DNA of 38,377 nucleotides. Origin: Nitrospina sp. GTDB lineage: Bacteria; Nitrospinota; Nitrospinia; Nitrospinales; VA-1. The notes beneath the pieces were generated by a model, which searched no databases, had not been told where the DNA came from, and saw only the letters and a program-made list of their open reading frames with translations. Made by a program: the position numbers and the translations under genes. Shown here one piece after another: positions 16,351-25,084 of this stretch; the stretch's first letter is position 1, and each line of letters starts with the position of its first letter. The DNA is taken from the NCBI GenBank assembly GCA_018653085.1, contig JABIAY010000022.1:1-38377 (forward strand). The letters are read 5' to 3'.

Positions 16351-17991
16351 ATGAAAGCGTCCGACCTTTTTGTCCGGTCCCTTGAACAAGAAGGGGTAGA
16401 GTTTATTTTCGGTATTCCCGGAGAAGAAAATCTCGATTTTCTGGAATCTTTAAGAGGTTCCAAAATTAAGCTGATTCTGACCCGACACGAGCAGGCCGCA
16501 GGCTTCATAGCCGCAACCTATGGCAGGCTGACCGGAAAAGTTGGAGTTTGCCTTTCCACATTGGGTCCGGGTGTGACTAATTTTGTGACGGCAGGGGCTT
16601 ACGCACAACTGGGGGCCATGCCCATTCTCATGATATCCGGCCAGAAACCCATTAAGAAAAGCAAACAGGGGCGTTTCCAGATCCTCGACGTAGTGGAAAT
16701 GATGAAACCTCTCACCAAATTCACCAAACAAATTGTGCATGGAAATAATATACCTGTGCTGGTCCATGAAGCCATGCGCATTGCCCGGGAAGAAAGGCCA
16801 GGCGCAGTTCATTTGGAATTGCCGGAGGATATCGCCGCCGAAGAGTGTTCTGCCACCCCCTTCAAAACCGTTTCCACCCGAAGACCACGCTCTGATGACA
16901 AAGCACTTGACCGAGCGGTGGAAATGATTCGCGCGGCAAAACAACCCCTTCTGCTCATTGGTGCCGGAGCCAACCGAAACCGCACCTGTGAAGCTCTGAC
17001 AAAATTTATCAACAAGACCGGGATATTCTGTTTCAACACCCAGATGGGCAAAGGGGTAGTGAATGAAAGCCATCCCTGCTTTCTGGGTACTGCCGCACTC
17101 TCTAACAAAGACTACCTTCACTGCGCCATTGATCGCGCCGACCTGATCATTAACGTGGGACACGATGTCATCGAAAAACCGCCGTTTTTCATGGTCGAGG
17201 GAGGAGCCCGGGTCATACACATCAATCATTTTTCTGCCCATGTCGATGAAGTTTATTTTCCACAGCTGGATGTTGTCGGTGACATCGCGGGAACCATTGA
17301 CCAACTGGCCGACAAACTGGAAAAATGTGAAAACTGGGACTTCAGCTATTTTAAGCGGGTCAAAGACGAAGTCGAGTTACATCTAAAGGAAAGAAGTGAG
17401 GATGCCCGTTTTCCGGTCATTCCCCAGCACCTCGTCGCTCAGGTTCGTGAAGCCATGCCGGACGATGGAATCATTGCTCTGGATAACGGTGTCTACAAAA
17501 TCTGGTTCGCCCGAAATTATAAAGCCTATATGCCGAACACCGTTTTACTGGATAATGCCCTCGCCACCATGGGTGCCGGACTGCCTTCAGCGATGGGCGC
17601 CAAAATCGTCTACCCGGATAGAAAAGTGATGGCAATCTGCGGCGATGGAGGCTTCATGATGAACTCCCAGGAAATGGAAACCGCTGTCCGTTTGAAGTTA
17701 AATCTGGTCGTGATGATTCTCCGCGATGACGCCTATGGAATGATCAAATGGAAACAGGCGGGAATGGGCTTCCCAAATTTCGGTTTGGACTACGGCAACC
17801 CGGATTTCGTTCAATACGCCGAGTCCTATGGAGCAAAAGGACATCGCCTGAAAGCAACCGACCAGCTTCCCGAGCTTCTCAAAGAATGCCTGAATACGAA
17901 TGGAGTGCACCTTATCGAAGTGCCGGTAGATTATTCAGAAAATGAAAAAGTACTGATTGAGGAATTGAACGCTAGAACCTGTATCCTGTAG
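16351..17991 (+). CDS. thiamine-diphosphate enzyme, acetolactate-synthase-like (possible 2-oxoglutarate decarboxylase)
   Basis: A 546-residue three-domain ThDP enzyme. The N-terminal PYR domain has the catalytic glutamate Glu47 in LTRHEQAAGF and LSTLGPGVTNF. A central Rossmann-like domain follows, and the C-terminal PP domain has the ThDP/Mg motif (Gly431-Asp432-Gly433 to Asn438 in CGDGGFMMNSQEMETA). By family this is annotated as catabolic acetolactate synthase: no small regulatory subunit gene follows. The next gene, 26 bases on, is an aldehyde dehydrogenase. The same pairing in cyanobacteria encodes 2-oxoglutarate decarboxylase plus succinate semialdehyde dehydrogenase, which closes a variant TCA cycle. 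The C-terminus (DFVQYAESYG and VPVDYSEN) looks like that subgroup from memory. True acetolactate synthase remains possible. GGAG precedes the ATG. Confidence 0.85.
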   Translation: MKASDLFVRSLEQEGVEFIFGIPGEENLDFLESLRGSKIKLILTRHEQAAGFIAATYGRLTGKVGVCLSTLGPGVTNFVTAGAYAQLGAMPILMISGQKPIKKSKQGRFQILDVVEMMKPLTKFTKQIVHGNNIPVLVHEAMRIAREERPGAVHLELPEDIAAEECSATPFKTVSTRRPRSDDKALDRAVEMIRAAKQPLLLIGAGANRNRTCEALTKFINKTGIFCFNTQMGKGVVNESHPCFLGTAALSNKDYLHCAIDRADLIINVGHDVIEKPPFFMVEGGARVIHINHFSAHVDEVYFPQLDVVGDIAGTIDQLADKLEKCENWDFSYFKRVKDEVELHLKERSEDARFPVIPQHLVAQVREAMPDDGIIALDNGVYKIWFARNYKAYMPNTVLLDNALATMGAGLPSAMGAKIVYPDRKVMAICGDGGFMMNSQEMETAVRLKLNLVVMILRDDAYGMIKWKQAGMGFPNFGLDYGNPDFVQYAESYGAKGHRLKATDQLPELLKECLNTNGVHLIEVPVDYSENEKVLIEELNARTCIL

Positions 17992-18017
17992 TCCACCAAT
18001 TAAACGAGGTCGGCCCC

Positions 18018-19412
18018 ATGGCTAAACAACTAAAGGTAAACTCCCCTTACGATGGTCATTTGATTGCTGAAATTGATCTGCATGATGCGGACCAGGTGGA
18101 GAGCGCTCTGGAAACGGCTTATCAACTGGCAAAGAATCCTGACAAAGCCCTTCCCGCTCATCAGCGCATCGAGATACTGGAAAAAACTGCGGATCGGGTT
18201 CAAGCCAAAGCCGAAGAGTTTGCCAGGCAAGCGGCAGAAGAAGGCGGCAAGCCATTGGTCGACTCCCGCATCGAACTTGCGAGAGCGGTTCAGGGTATCC
18301 GTGAAGCGGCACAGTCGATCAGCCAGTTGACTGGACATGAAATTCCCATGAACCTGACCGCTTCATCCATGAACCGGATGGCTTTGACCATCCGTGAACC
18401 CATTGGTGTGGTCGCCGCTATCAGTGCTTTCAACCACCCCTTCAATTTAATTGTCCATCAGGTGATTCCGGCAATAGCGGTGGGGTGCCCGGTCATTGTA
18501 AAACCCGCACGGGCAACCCCTCTTTCCTGTCTCAATCTCGTGCAGTGTCTCTATGAAGCGGGACTACCCAAAGAATGGTGTCAGGCAATCGTTTGCGAAA
18601 GTTCTCTGGCAGAAAAAATGGTGACCGATGCTCGCGTTGCGTTTTTCACTTTCATCGGATCGGGAGCAGTCGGGTGGAAACTCCATTCCAAGCTGGCCCC
18701 AGGCACTCGCTGTGCTCTGGAGCATGGCGGGGCGGCCCCGGTCATTGTGGATCATGACGCGGACCTGGAAGATGCCCTGCCGTTACTGGCTAAAGGTGGT
18801 TTTTATCACGCAGGACAAGTTTGTGTGTCTGTACAAAAAGTATTTGTGCATGAAAGCATTGTCGAACCATTTTCAAAAAAGTTGGTCGAACTGGCTGAGA
18901 AACTTGTGGTGGGGGACCCTCTCGATGAAAAAACAGAAGTGGGACCGTTGATTCAGGAAAAAGAAGTAGAGCGTGTGGATCAATGGGTGAAAGAAGCACA
19001 AAATGAAGGCGCGAAAATACTGACAGGAGGAAAAAAAATCGGCACCACCTGTTACGCTCCCACTGTCATCCTCAATCCGTCCGATGAGGCCAATGTCTCC
19101 GCCCATGAAATTTTTGGACCCGTCGTCAATATTTATTCGTTCAAAGATCGTCTGGAAGCCATAGAAAGAGCCAACCTCACACCCTTCTCTTTTCAGGCCG
19201 CAGTAATCACCCGCAATGTGGATACCGCTCTGGACACCGCCAAAAGAATTAACGCGGCCACGGTTATGATCAACGACCATACCGCATTCCGGGTCGATTG
19301 GATGCCATTCGGCGGACGCAAAGCCTCAGGTCTGGGCGTTGGAGGAATCCTGCCCAGCATGATGGAAATGACGGAAGAAAAACTATTAGTATTCCGCTCT
19401 AAACTAATTTAG
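18018..19412 (+). CDS. NAD(P)-dependent aldehyde dehydrogenase (succinate-semialdehyde or similar)
   Basis: A 464-residue ALDH-superfamily enzyme that oxidises an aldehyde to the acid. The catalytic cysteine is Cys269 (GQVCVSVQ) and the general base Glu235 (ALEHGGAAP); their 34-residue spacing is canonical. Also present are the ISAFNHPFN catalytic asparagine region, VIVKPARATP cofactor lysine, FIGSGAVGW and HEIFGPVVNIY. The sequence resembles the lactaldehyde/phosphonoacetaldehyde/succinate-semialdehyde branch, so the substrate is not fixed by motif. It is in an operon with the preceding ThDP decarboxylase-type gene, whose aldehyde product would be its natural substrate. GAGG precedes the ATG. 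Its stop overlaps by four bases the end of the convergent SUMF1-domain gene. Confidence 0.88.
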   Translation: MAKQLKVNSPYDGHLIAEIDLHDADQVESALETAYQLAKNPDKALPAHQRIEILEKTADRVQAKAEEFARQAAEEGGKPLVDSRIELARAVQGIREAAQSISQLTGHEIPMNLTASSMNRMALTIREPIGVVAAISAFNHPFNLIVHQVIPAIAVGCPVIVKPARATPLSCLNLVQCLYEAGLPKEWCQAIVCESSLAEKMVTDARVAFFTFIGSGAVGWKLHSKLAPGTRCALEHGGAAPVIVDHDADLEDALPLLAKGGFYHAGQVCVSVQKVFVHESIVEPFSKKLVELAEKLVVGDPLDEKTEVGPLIQEKEVERVDQWVKEAQNEGAKILTGGKKIGTTCYAPTVILNPSDEANVSAHEIFGPVVNIYSFKDRLEAIERANLTPFSFQAAVITRNVDTALDTAKRINAATVMINDHTAFRVDWMPFGGRKASGLGVGGILPSMMEMTEEKLLVFRSKLI

Positions 19413-20728
19413 GGAGTGCTCTTGGCGCATCTGAAACCCGTTCCATCTTGCTTGAGCTGGAAATGTGTGGCCTTGCGGTTGGCCGATCTCATGGCTGACA
19501 CGGACTGATTCCAGGCCCCGCCCCTGTAAACCTTATAGGTAATGGAAATGGACCCAACACAATTCGCCCCGCTACAAGCGTTCAGTTCCGGACGGGCTCC
19601 GCGTGGGTCTTTGTCTGGACTCATCAAATAGTAGTTTTCACTGACAGCCATCCAGTCCTGCACCCACTCGCTCACATTACCCGCCATATCATAAAGTCCA
19701 AGCGGGTTGGGCGGGAAAGATCCAACCGGGGCAGAATTCTTAAAGCCATCCGTCAAATTAGGGTTCCGGTTGTTGAGATTACAAGTGCTGTCACAGAAAT
19801 TCGCCTCCTTGCCGGTTATATTTTTCCCCCAATAATATTCCTCCTGTGTTCCCCCGCGGGCCGCATACTCCCATTCCGCTTCGGTCGGTAGCCTGAGCCC
19901 CAGTTTTTCGCAATAGTCTCTGGCCCCTTCCCAGGACACCGTGTCTACGGGAAGGTCCCCGCCAACATATTGGGAGGGGTTATAACCCATAACCGTTTGG
20001 AAAAATTTTTGCCTCACTTCATACTTTTCCAACTCAAACGGCGACAGGCAAACCTTGTGCACAGGTTGTTCATCCGGATCGCCCAGTCGGCTCCCCATCT
20101 GAAAACATCCACCAGGTATTGCAACCATTTCCTCCTCCGGTTTTGCCTGGCTGATGGAAATAGATTTTTTCATCACTTCGGCCTTCAAAGCCTCAACTTT
20201 TTCACGGGTGGCCGCAGGAATTCCGGAGTATTGGAGCCGGGTTCGGCTTTTTACAAATAGCTTCATTTTCCCGGTTTTTTTTAGAAACACCCGGTAATGC
20301 GGGACGGGTCCCACTTCATCTTTTTTTATAAACTGGCTGAATGCTTCGTCCTCTTCTGAAGATTCGTCCACAGCCATTACGTTTTCATCCACCAACTCTG
20401 CCTCAAGAGGTACCGATTCGCCTTCGGCATAAACCAGGATATTGCGGCCAGTAGATACCGGCATGGCAAGAATTTTATCCAGCAGTTTTTCTGCTTCAGC
20501 GTATTTTTTCAGCTTTATCTTGGTGTTGGCCTGGGCTTTCAGCGTAATAAAATTACCCGGTTCCTTTTCGAGAACAGCACGGAAAAAATTTTCAGCCTCC
20601 TCGTACTTCCCCAGCGAAAACGCCTTTTCACCCTCTGCCTGGGAACCTGAGCTTTCTTTCGCCGACACAACTCCTAGTGTCAGCAGAAAAACTACGGAAA
20701 AAATTATTACGCGAACTGAATTAGACAT
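19409..20728 (-). CDS. exported TPR protein with SUMF1/FGE-like domain, lacking FGE cysteines
   Basis: The start ending at 20728 is chosen because AGGGA precedes it and a signal peptide follows at once (MSNSVRVIIFSVVFLLTLGVV, cleavage near SAKES). The mature protein has about two TPR units (~25-95: KAFSLGKYEEAENFFRAVLE), an acidic middle region, and a C-terminal formylglycine-generating-enzyme-like domain (from VAIPGGCFQMGSRLGDPDEQ through LPTEAEWEYAARGG, MAGNVSEWVQDW and GFRCAKS). In true FGE two cysteines occupy the segment after GGS; here GGAWNQSVSAMRSANRK has none, so sulfatase activation is unlikely. Such domains often serve binding or structural roles in the envelope. No sulfatase gene is nearby. 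It is convergent with the ALDH gene and divergent from the diguanylate cyclase. Confidence 0.85.
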   Translation of the reverse strand: MSNSVRVIIFSVVFLLTLGVVSAKESSGSQAEGEKAFSLGKYEEAENFFRAVLEKEPGNFITLKAQANTKIKLKKYAEAEKLLDKILAMPVSTGRNILVYAEGESVPLEAELVDENVMAVDESSEEDEAFSQFIKKDEVGPVPHYRVFLKKTGKMKLFVKSRTRLQYSGIPAATREKVEALKAEVMKKSISISQAKPEEEMVAIPGGCFQMGSRLGDPDEQPVHKVCLSPFELEKYEVRQKFFQTVMGYNPSQYVGGDLPVDTVSWEGARDYCEKLGLRLPTEAEWEYAARGGTQEEYYWGKNITGKEANFCDSTCNLNNRNPNLTDGFKNSAPVGSFPPNPLGLYDMAGNVSEWVQDWMAVSENYYLMSPDKDPRGARPELNACSGANCVGSISITYKVYRGGAWNQSVSAMRSANRKATHFQLKQDGTGFRCAKSTP

Positions 20729-20909
20729 AGTTCTTATCCCTAATTTGAAGTAAAACATCGCGATCATTCTAAGGGAATTTCGTCACCAACATAAACATAA
20801 AAGATACTCCGGTTATTTAAAACTTCTTTGATATTCTTCAAAGAAATAATGATTTGATCATTTTTACATTTAGTGTTAACCTATATGTTACCCATTTCAG
20901 GAGGTGACA

Positions 20910-22307
20910 ATGGCAACAGAACCAAGCATCACCAGTGAGAATCGTTTTCAGTGGACCATCGCCCGGAAAATCGGTGGCCTTGCAATGGTTCTGATCGTGT
21001 TCATCCTGGCCCTGCTACTCTATTCCATCGTCAGCCTGAGTGAGATGCAGGCAGAGTTGAAAGAAATCGCCGAGTTGGACGTGCCATTGATGGAGTTGAT
21101 CAACAAGATCGAGATTCATCAGCTTGAGCAACAAATCACCATAGATCAATTGCTGCGACAGAGTGAAAGGGCGGAGCTCACCCAAAACCAAGAGGTAGCA
21201 ATCAAACAACGGTTGCATGCACATTCAGAAGCACTGAATCAGCACATCAAAGAGGGAATCCAGTTGAGTGAACTCGGTTTCCAAGCAGAATTCAGGTCCC
21301 TGTTCGAGGATATCCACACCTCCTTGCAGGGAGTACAACAGGAAGAGGGTTATCTGCATTCTGTTTGGATAGGCATAATCGAGAAGATCGATTCAGGCGT
21401 TTACCCCGATAAACAGGTCGTTGATGACGCCTTGTCCGAGGAGATAAAATTTGATAAGACGATACTGACTCTGATCCGGAAGATAGAGGCGTTCACAGAG
21501 CGGGAAATCGATACTCTGGAGAAACACAACAAAATCTTTTTTATGGTCAACTCGGCCCTGGGAATCTCTGGGGTGCTCATTGGAACGATCCTCAGCCTGA
21601 TCATCATTGTTGGCATTCGCTCCAACCTGTTCCAGTTGACACAACGGGTCTCGGAAGTGACCCAGGCTGTCGCAGGGACCGGTTCGATTTCTACAGGATC
21701 GGTCAACATCGACTCGTCCGACGAAATCGGAAAGCTGGCGAGTGAACTGTCGCTCATGTTCAACAGCGTTTCCGAAGATTTTCAGAAACGCGATGAACTG
21801 TTGCGGCAGCTCAAACAGGTGGCTACCACCGACAAGTTGACAGGAGCGTTCAACCGGCTGAAGTGGGAAGAGAATCAGGCTTTGGAGGTCGAACGGGTTA
21901 AACGTAGCCAGGATGAATTGTCGCTGATTTTTTTTGATATCGATTTTTTCAAGAAGGTCAACGACACCTTTGGGCACGATGTGGGCGATCTGGTACTCAT
22001 TGAGGTGGTTCAGAAAACCAAAGGGAATATACGCCAGACCGACTCCCTATATCGCACCGGTGGAGAAGAGTTCATCATCCTGACCCCAAACACTGACCAG
22101 GAGCAGGCGGGCATTCTGGCAAACAAGGTTCGGCAGGCTATTGAGAAGCATGATTTCGAAACAGTCGGTCGCGTGACTGTGAGCCTGGGCTGTGCACAGT
22201 TCGACAAAAAAAATGAGGACAGCACAGAACAGATGCTCAAGCGCGCCGATCAGGCACTGTACCGCGCCAAGGAAGGTGGGCGCAATCAGGTCATCATCGC
22301 GGACTGA
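20910..22307 (+). CDS. membrane diguanylate cyclase (HAMP-GGDEF)
   Basis: It makes the second messenger cyclic di-GMP. The ATG at 20910 is chosen over an upstream GTG because a perfect AGGAGG (20899-20904) lies five bases before it. The 465-residue product has a membrane helix (~20-42), a helical periplasmic four-helix-bundle-like domain (~45-205), a second helix (~210-235), HAMP, and a GGDEF domain with DIDFFKKVNDTFGHDVGD and the intact active-site motif RTGGEEF. An inhibitory I-site, RQTD, sits exactly five residues before GGEEF, so the enzyme should be feedback-inhibited. Its codon use seems slightly richer in C/G-ending codons than its neighbours, which could indicate acquisition, but I have not calculated it. 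A dispersed repeat lies just downstream. Confidence 0.93.
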   Translation: MATEPSITSENRFQWTIARKIGGLAMVLIVFILALLLYSIVSLSEMQAELKEIAELDVPLMELINKIEIHQLEQQITIDQLLRQSERAELTQNQEVAIKQRLHAHSEALNQHIKEGIQLSELGFQAEFRSLFEDIHTSLQGVQQEEGYLHSVWIGIIEKIDSGVYPDKQVVDDALSEEIKFDKTILTLIRKIEAFTEREIDTLEKHNKIFFMVNSALGISGVLIGTILSLIIIVGIRSNLFQLTQRVSEVTQAVAGTGSISTGSVNIDSSDEIGKLASELSLMFNSVSEDFQKRDELLRQLKQVATTDKLTGAFNRLKWEENQALEVERVKRSQDELSLIFFDIDFFKKVNDTFGHDVGDLVLIEVVQKTKGNIRQTDSLYRTGGEEFIILTPNTDQEQAGILANKVRQAIEKHDFETVGRVTVSLGCAQFDKKNEDSTEQMLKRADQALYRAKEGGRNQVIIAD

Positions 22308-22345
22308 TCTTCCCTTCTCATGAGGAAAAGCATGGCAATCACTTG

Positions 22346-22421
22346 TTAAGCCGGGACAACGCTTTGTTCGCCAACAAAAGCCATTGCTCATTGCCACCGG
22401 CCGCTGGCCGGCGCCTAGTGG
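22346..22421 (+). repeat. dispersed CCTAGYGG-terminal repeat, copy A
   Basis: Runs from TTAAGCCGGGACAAC to CGCCTAGTGG and contains the perfect hairpin CCGGCC-GCT-GGCCGG. Its left part aligns with copy B and with the reverse complement of the left half of copy D. The CTA of its terminus is the stop codon (TAG on the minus strand) of the sigma-54 activator gene. Confidence 0.7.
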
Positions 22422-23842
22422 AATTTTTTCATTCTGGACACCAGCGTTGTGGGAGGGGTATCTAACAACTGCGCCGCACCATCGGTGCCAAAAACTTTCC
22501 CGCCGGCTTGCTTGAGCGCGTGCAAAATATTTTCCTGATCCAATTCTCTCATTTGGGCAAAAGTCCGTATTTTCGGATATTCCTTCCAGTCCAAATCAGG
22601 GATTCCTTTTTTTTCTGTTTTGCTTTTTGGCAAATCAAACTTCAACTTCCCCTTCTGCGAAATAATAACAGCGCGTTCAATAATGTTTTGCAGTTCCCTC
22701 ACGTTTCCCGGCCAATCATAATTTGTTAACTGGAGCACATTGGCTTTGCTCAAACACGGTTCGTCTACCTTGAATTTTTTTGCCGCAAGCCGCAATAAAT
22801 AGGCGGCCAGTAAAGGAATATCCTCTTTTCGTTTTCTAAGCGGCGGCACATTTATGGGGAAAACGTTTAAACGGTAAAAAAGGTCTTCGCGAAAATTCCC
22901 CCTTTCCACCTCCGCCTTTAAATCACGGTTACTGGCGGCAATGATTCGGACATCTACATGACGGGTTTTTTCATCTCCTACCCTCTCGAAAGTCCCTTCC
23001 TGCAAAACCCGAAGCAGTTTACTTTGCAAATCCAGCGGAATTTCACCAATTTCATCGAGGAACAGAGTCCCGTGATTAGCCAGTTCAAACCGACCTGCCC
23101 TGTCCCGAACCGCCCCGGTAAAAGCCCCTTTAATGTGACCAAAAAATTCGCTTTCATAAAGTTCCCGGGGAATGGACGCGCAATTGACCCGAACCATCGT
23201 ATGCCGGTTGCGGGGACTGTGACAATGGATTTCATGCGCAATCAACTCCTTCCCGGTTCCCGATTCTCCTGTGATGAGGGAACTTGCATCCGTTGGGGCG
23301 ACCATTTCAATTTGCCGGAGAATCGTTTGAAGAGCAGGGCTCTTCCCTACAATATCCCCGAAAGCCTGTAACTCCAGCACTTCCTCCTGCAAGTATTCAT
23401 TTTGCAGTTCTAATTCTCTTTGCAGTTTTTCGATTTCCCGCAGAGCACAAGCTCTTTCTTCTTCATTTCGCTTTCTTTCTGAAATGTCCCTGGCAGTACT
23501 GACAGCAAACTCCTTACCCTTGAAATCGATGAAGTTCGCGGTAACCTCTGTGAGAACAGTTGTTCCATCTTTTTTCGAATTGGAAACTTCAAACAGGAGC
23601 ACTTTTTCCTTGCGCAATTGTTTCCAGAACTTTGCCCATGTTTTTTTATTGGAAGCCGGGTTGATATCCTGAATGGTCAGCTGGAGTAATTCGTCCCGGG
23701 AGTACCCAAGAAGTTTACAGGCCGCTGAATTGACCCGTTTAATATTTGCCGCACAATCATGCCAGATAATCGCATCCGCAGACCGTTCGATGGTAAATTG
23801 CGCCAGTTCCTGATCCGTTTCGATATCTATTTTTTTTCGCAT
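22415..23842 (-). CDS. PAS-domain sigma-54-dependent transcriptional activator
   Basis: A 475-residue bacterial enhancer-binding protein. An N-terminal PAS domain (~10-125) is followed by a coiled coil (~125-160), the AAA+ domain with Walker A GESGTGKE (192-199), the sigma-54 contact loop GAFTGA (239-244) and Walker B TLFLDE (259-264), and a C-terminal Fis-like helix-turn-helix ([20 protein letters not shown]). There is no receiver domain, so the PAS domain is probably the direct sensor of a ligand or redox state. The protein ends abruptly at KKFH; the stop codon lies inside a dispersed repeat, so a few native residues may have been replaced. It is divergent from the CDGSH operon across 197 bp. 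That gap contains a sigma-54 promoter and a long inverted repeat, making the operon its probable target. Confidence 0.93.
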   Translation of the reverse strand: MRKKIDIETDQELAQFTIERSADAIIWHDCAANIKRVNSAACKLLGYSRDELLQLTIQDINPASNKKTWAKFWKQLRKEKVLLFEVSNSKKDGTTVLTEVTANFIDFKGKEFAVSTARDISERKRNEEERACALREIEKLQRELELQNEYLQEEVLELQAFGDIVGKSPALQTILRQIEMVAPTDASSLITGESGTGKELIAHEIHCHSPRNRHTMVRVNCASIPRELYESEFFGHIKGAFTGAVRDRAGRFELANHGTLFLDEIGEIPLDLQSKLLRVLQEGTFERVGDEKTRHVDVRIIAASNRDLKAEVERGNFREDLFYRLNVFPINVPPLRKRKEDIPLLAAYLLRLAAKKFKVDEPCLSKANVLQLTNYDWPGNVRELQNIIERAVIISQKGKLKFDLPKSKTEKKGIPDLDWKEYPKIRTFAQMRELDQENILHALKQAGGKVFGTDGAAQLLDTPPTTLVSRMKKFH

Positions 23843-23853
23843 AACTCCCCCAC

Positions 23854-23913
23854 TAACTACTTAATTTCGTACTTATACTACCATATCTCATAAATAACGA
23901 AATCTAGTAGTTA
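23854..23913. promoter_or_regulatory. 17-bp inverted repeat, candidate activator (UAS) site
   Basis: TAACTACTTAATTTCGT (23854-23870) and ACGAAATCTAGTAGTTA (23897-23913) are inverted copies matching at 15 of 17 positions, separated by 26 bases. The pair lies about 65-125 bases upstream of the -24 element, where sigma-54 enhancer-binding proteins bind. It also covers the region before the activator's own start, so autoregulation is possible. Confidence 0.6.
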
Positions 23914-23977
23914 CACAATCAACGCCTTGATCTTGGTAAAGTGTTATAAACAGGCGGGTTATCAATATTACGGGTTT

Positions 23978-23993
23978 TGGCACGGTCCCTGCT
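23978..23993 (+). promoter_or_regulatory. sigma-54 (-24/-12) promoter of the CDGSH operon
   Basis: TTGGCACG-GTCC-CTGCT differs from the consensus TTGGCACG-N4-TTGCT at one base. The GG (23979-23980) and GC (23991-23992) are 12 bases apart, as required. The predicted start is near 24004, 36 bases before the first ATG. Confidence 0.8.
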
Positions 23994-24039
23994 CTATACA
24001 GGGTGACAAGAAAATTAATCTCTAAACAGGAGAAACCCA

Positions 24040-24261
24040 ATGCCTTACCAAAACACCCCCCATCTAATCGATGAGACACCGGGAACAAAACATTATTGCA
24101 CCTGTGGCGAGTCGGCCAACAAGCCTTATTGTGACGGGTCGCACGAAACAACCGGAAAAACTCCGGCGAAAGCAGAAATCGCCACAGCCAAACAGGTCGC
24201 CATTTGCGACTGTGGAAAAACAGGAACATCACCATTTTGCGATGGCACTCATGCCAAATGA
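24040..24261 (+). CDS. double-CDGSH iron-sulfur domain protein
   Basis: A 73-residue soluble protein made of two CDGSH motifs, each a C-x-C-x8-C-x3-H set that binds a redox-active [2Fe-2S] cluster. The first uses Cys20, Cys22, Cys31 and His35 (CTCGESANKPYCDGSH), the second Cys56, Cys58, Cys67 and His71 (CDCGKTGTSPFCDGTH). This is the mitoNEET-related two-motif layout found in small bacterial proteins. The role is probably electron or cluster transfer or redox sensing. A strong AGGAG precedes the ATG, and it is the first gene behind the sigma-54 promoter. The pirin gene follows after 27 bases, so they should be co-transcribed. Confidence 0.93.
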   Translation: MPYQNTPHLIDETPGTKHYCTCGESANKPYCDGSHETTGKTPAKAEIATAKQVAICDCGKTGTSPFCDGTHAK

Positions 24262-24288
24262 CATCCCATAATTTCAAGGTACAGGATC

Positions 24289-25071
24289 ATGACCCAAAGC
24301 CAATTGGATTTTAAAATTTATCCGCCCGAAGCGCAGGGAGTGGGCCAGTTTGACGGCGGTCGCATTACCGAGATCAAACCCATTGGGTTTCCCCAGGAAG
24401 GCCCGGCACCCAAAAACCTGGGCCCCCTGTTTTACTGGGCCTGGGCCAGCGCGAAAGGATACGGGAAAATAGCCTTGCACCCGCATCAGGCGTTTGAAAT
24501 CATGAGTTATGCTCTCGAAGGAGAAATCGGACATTACGATACTTTCGAAAACCGTAGTCGCGTTCAGGCCGGAGGAGCACAAGTCATTCAGGCCGGGTCA
24601 GGAATTTCTCATCAGGAAGAAACTGTAGGAGAGTCCAACGAGTTCTTTCAAATCTGGTTTGAGCCCGATCTACGCAGAACAATACAGCGCGACCCTACTT
24701 ATAATGAGTATGCGAACGAAGACTTCCCCATCGAAGAGCAAGCCGGCGTTACCATCAAGACCCTTATCGGAAAGGGCTCGCCGGTCAGCCTTGAAACAGA
24801 AGTAGAAATGCAGGATGTCTCCATCGAGAAAGACCGGCAATTGCAAACCTCTCTTAATCAGGGCAAAACACTGGCACTGGTGGTCATTTCCGGCAAGGGT
24901 ATTTTGTTCGACATAGCAACTGGAGTGAAGCATTATATCGACAGGCAGGACTTTGCTTTGGTTCATGCCGAACAAAGCGGGGAGTTTTCCATACAAGCCG
25001 GTTCTCTTTTACGCGTAGCGATGATTGAAGTTCCCGCACAAGTGGACTACCCGCTATACCGCAACCGATAG
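24289..25071 (+). CDS. pirin family protein
   Basis: A 260-residue bicupin. The N-terminal cupin has the metal-binding set of pirins: His-x-His in LHPHQAFEIMSYALEGEIGHYD, and the later His-x-Glu in GSGISHQEET. The second cupin (~150-255) has lost these ligands, as usual in the family. Bacterial pirins include quercetin dioxygenases and redox-responsive regulators of metabolic enzymes, so the exact role here is open. The gene sits between the CDGSH and DoxX genes, with 27 and 13 bases to its neighbours, clearly in one operon. Its ribosome site (AGG) is weak, so translation may depend partly on coupling. Confidence 0.9.
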   Translation: MTQSQLDFKIYPPEAQGVGQFDGGRITEIKPIGFPQEGPAPKNLGPLFYWAWASAKGYGKIALHPHQAFEIMSYALEGEIGHYDTFENRSRVQAGGAQVIQAGSGISHQEETVGESNEFFQIWFEPDLRRTIQRDPTYNEYANEDFPIEEQAGVTIKTLIGKGSPVSLETEVEMQDVSIEKDRQLQTSLNQGKTLALVVISGKGILFDIATGVKHYIDRQDFALVHAEQSGEFSIQAGSLLRVAMIEVPAQVDYPLYRNR

Positions 25072-25084
25072 AGAGGAAAATGCG

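Noticed and set aside
16450..17304. 284-codon open frame antisense to the ThDP enzyme gene
   Set aside because: It lies wholly opposite a gene with complete family motifs, its translation is rich in His, Phe and Gly without domain signatures, and it has no plausible ribosome site.
20729..20767. Longer start for the SUMF1-domain gene, ending at 20767
   Set aside because: The extra 13 residues precede the signal peptide and have no ribosome site; the inner ATG has AGGGA.
21393..21977. 194-codon open frame antisense to the diguanylate cyclase
   Set aside because: Shadow frame; the plus-strand gene has perfect SD, membrane helices and GGEEF.
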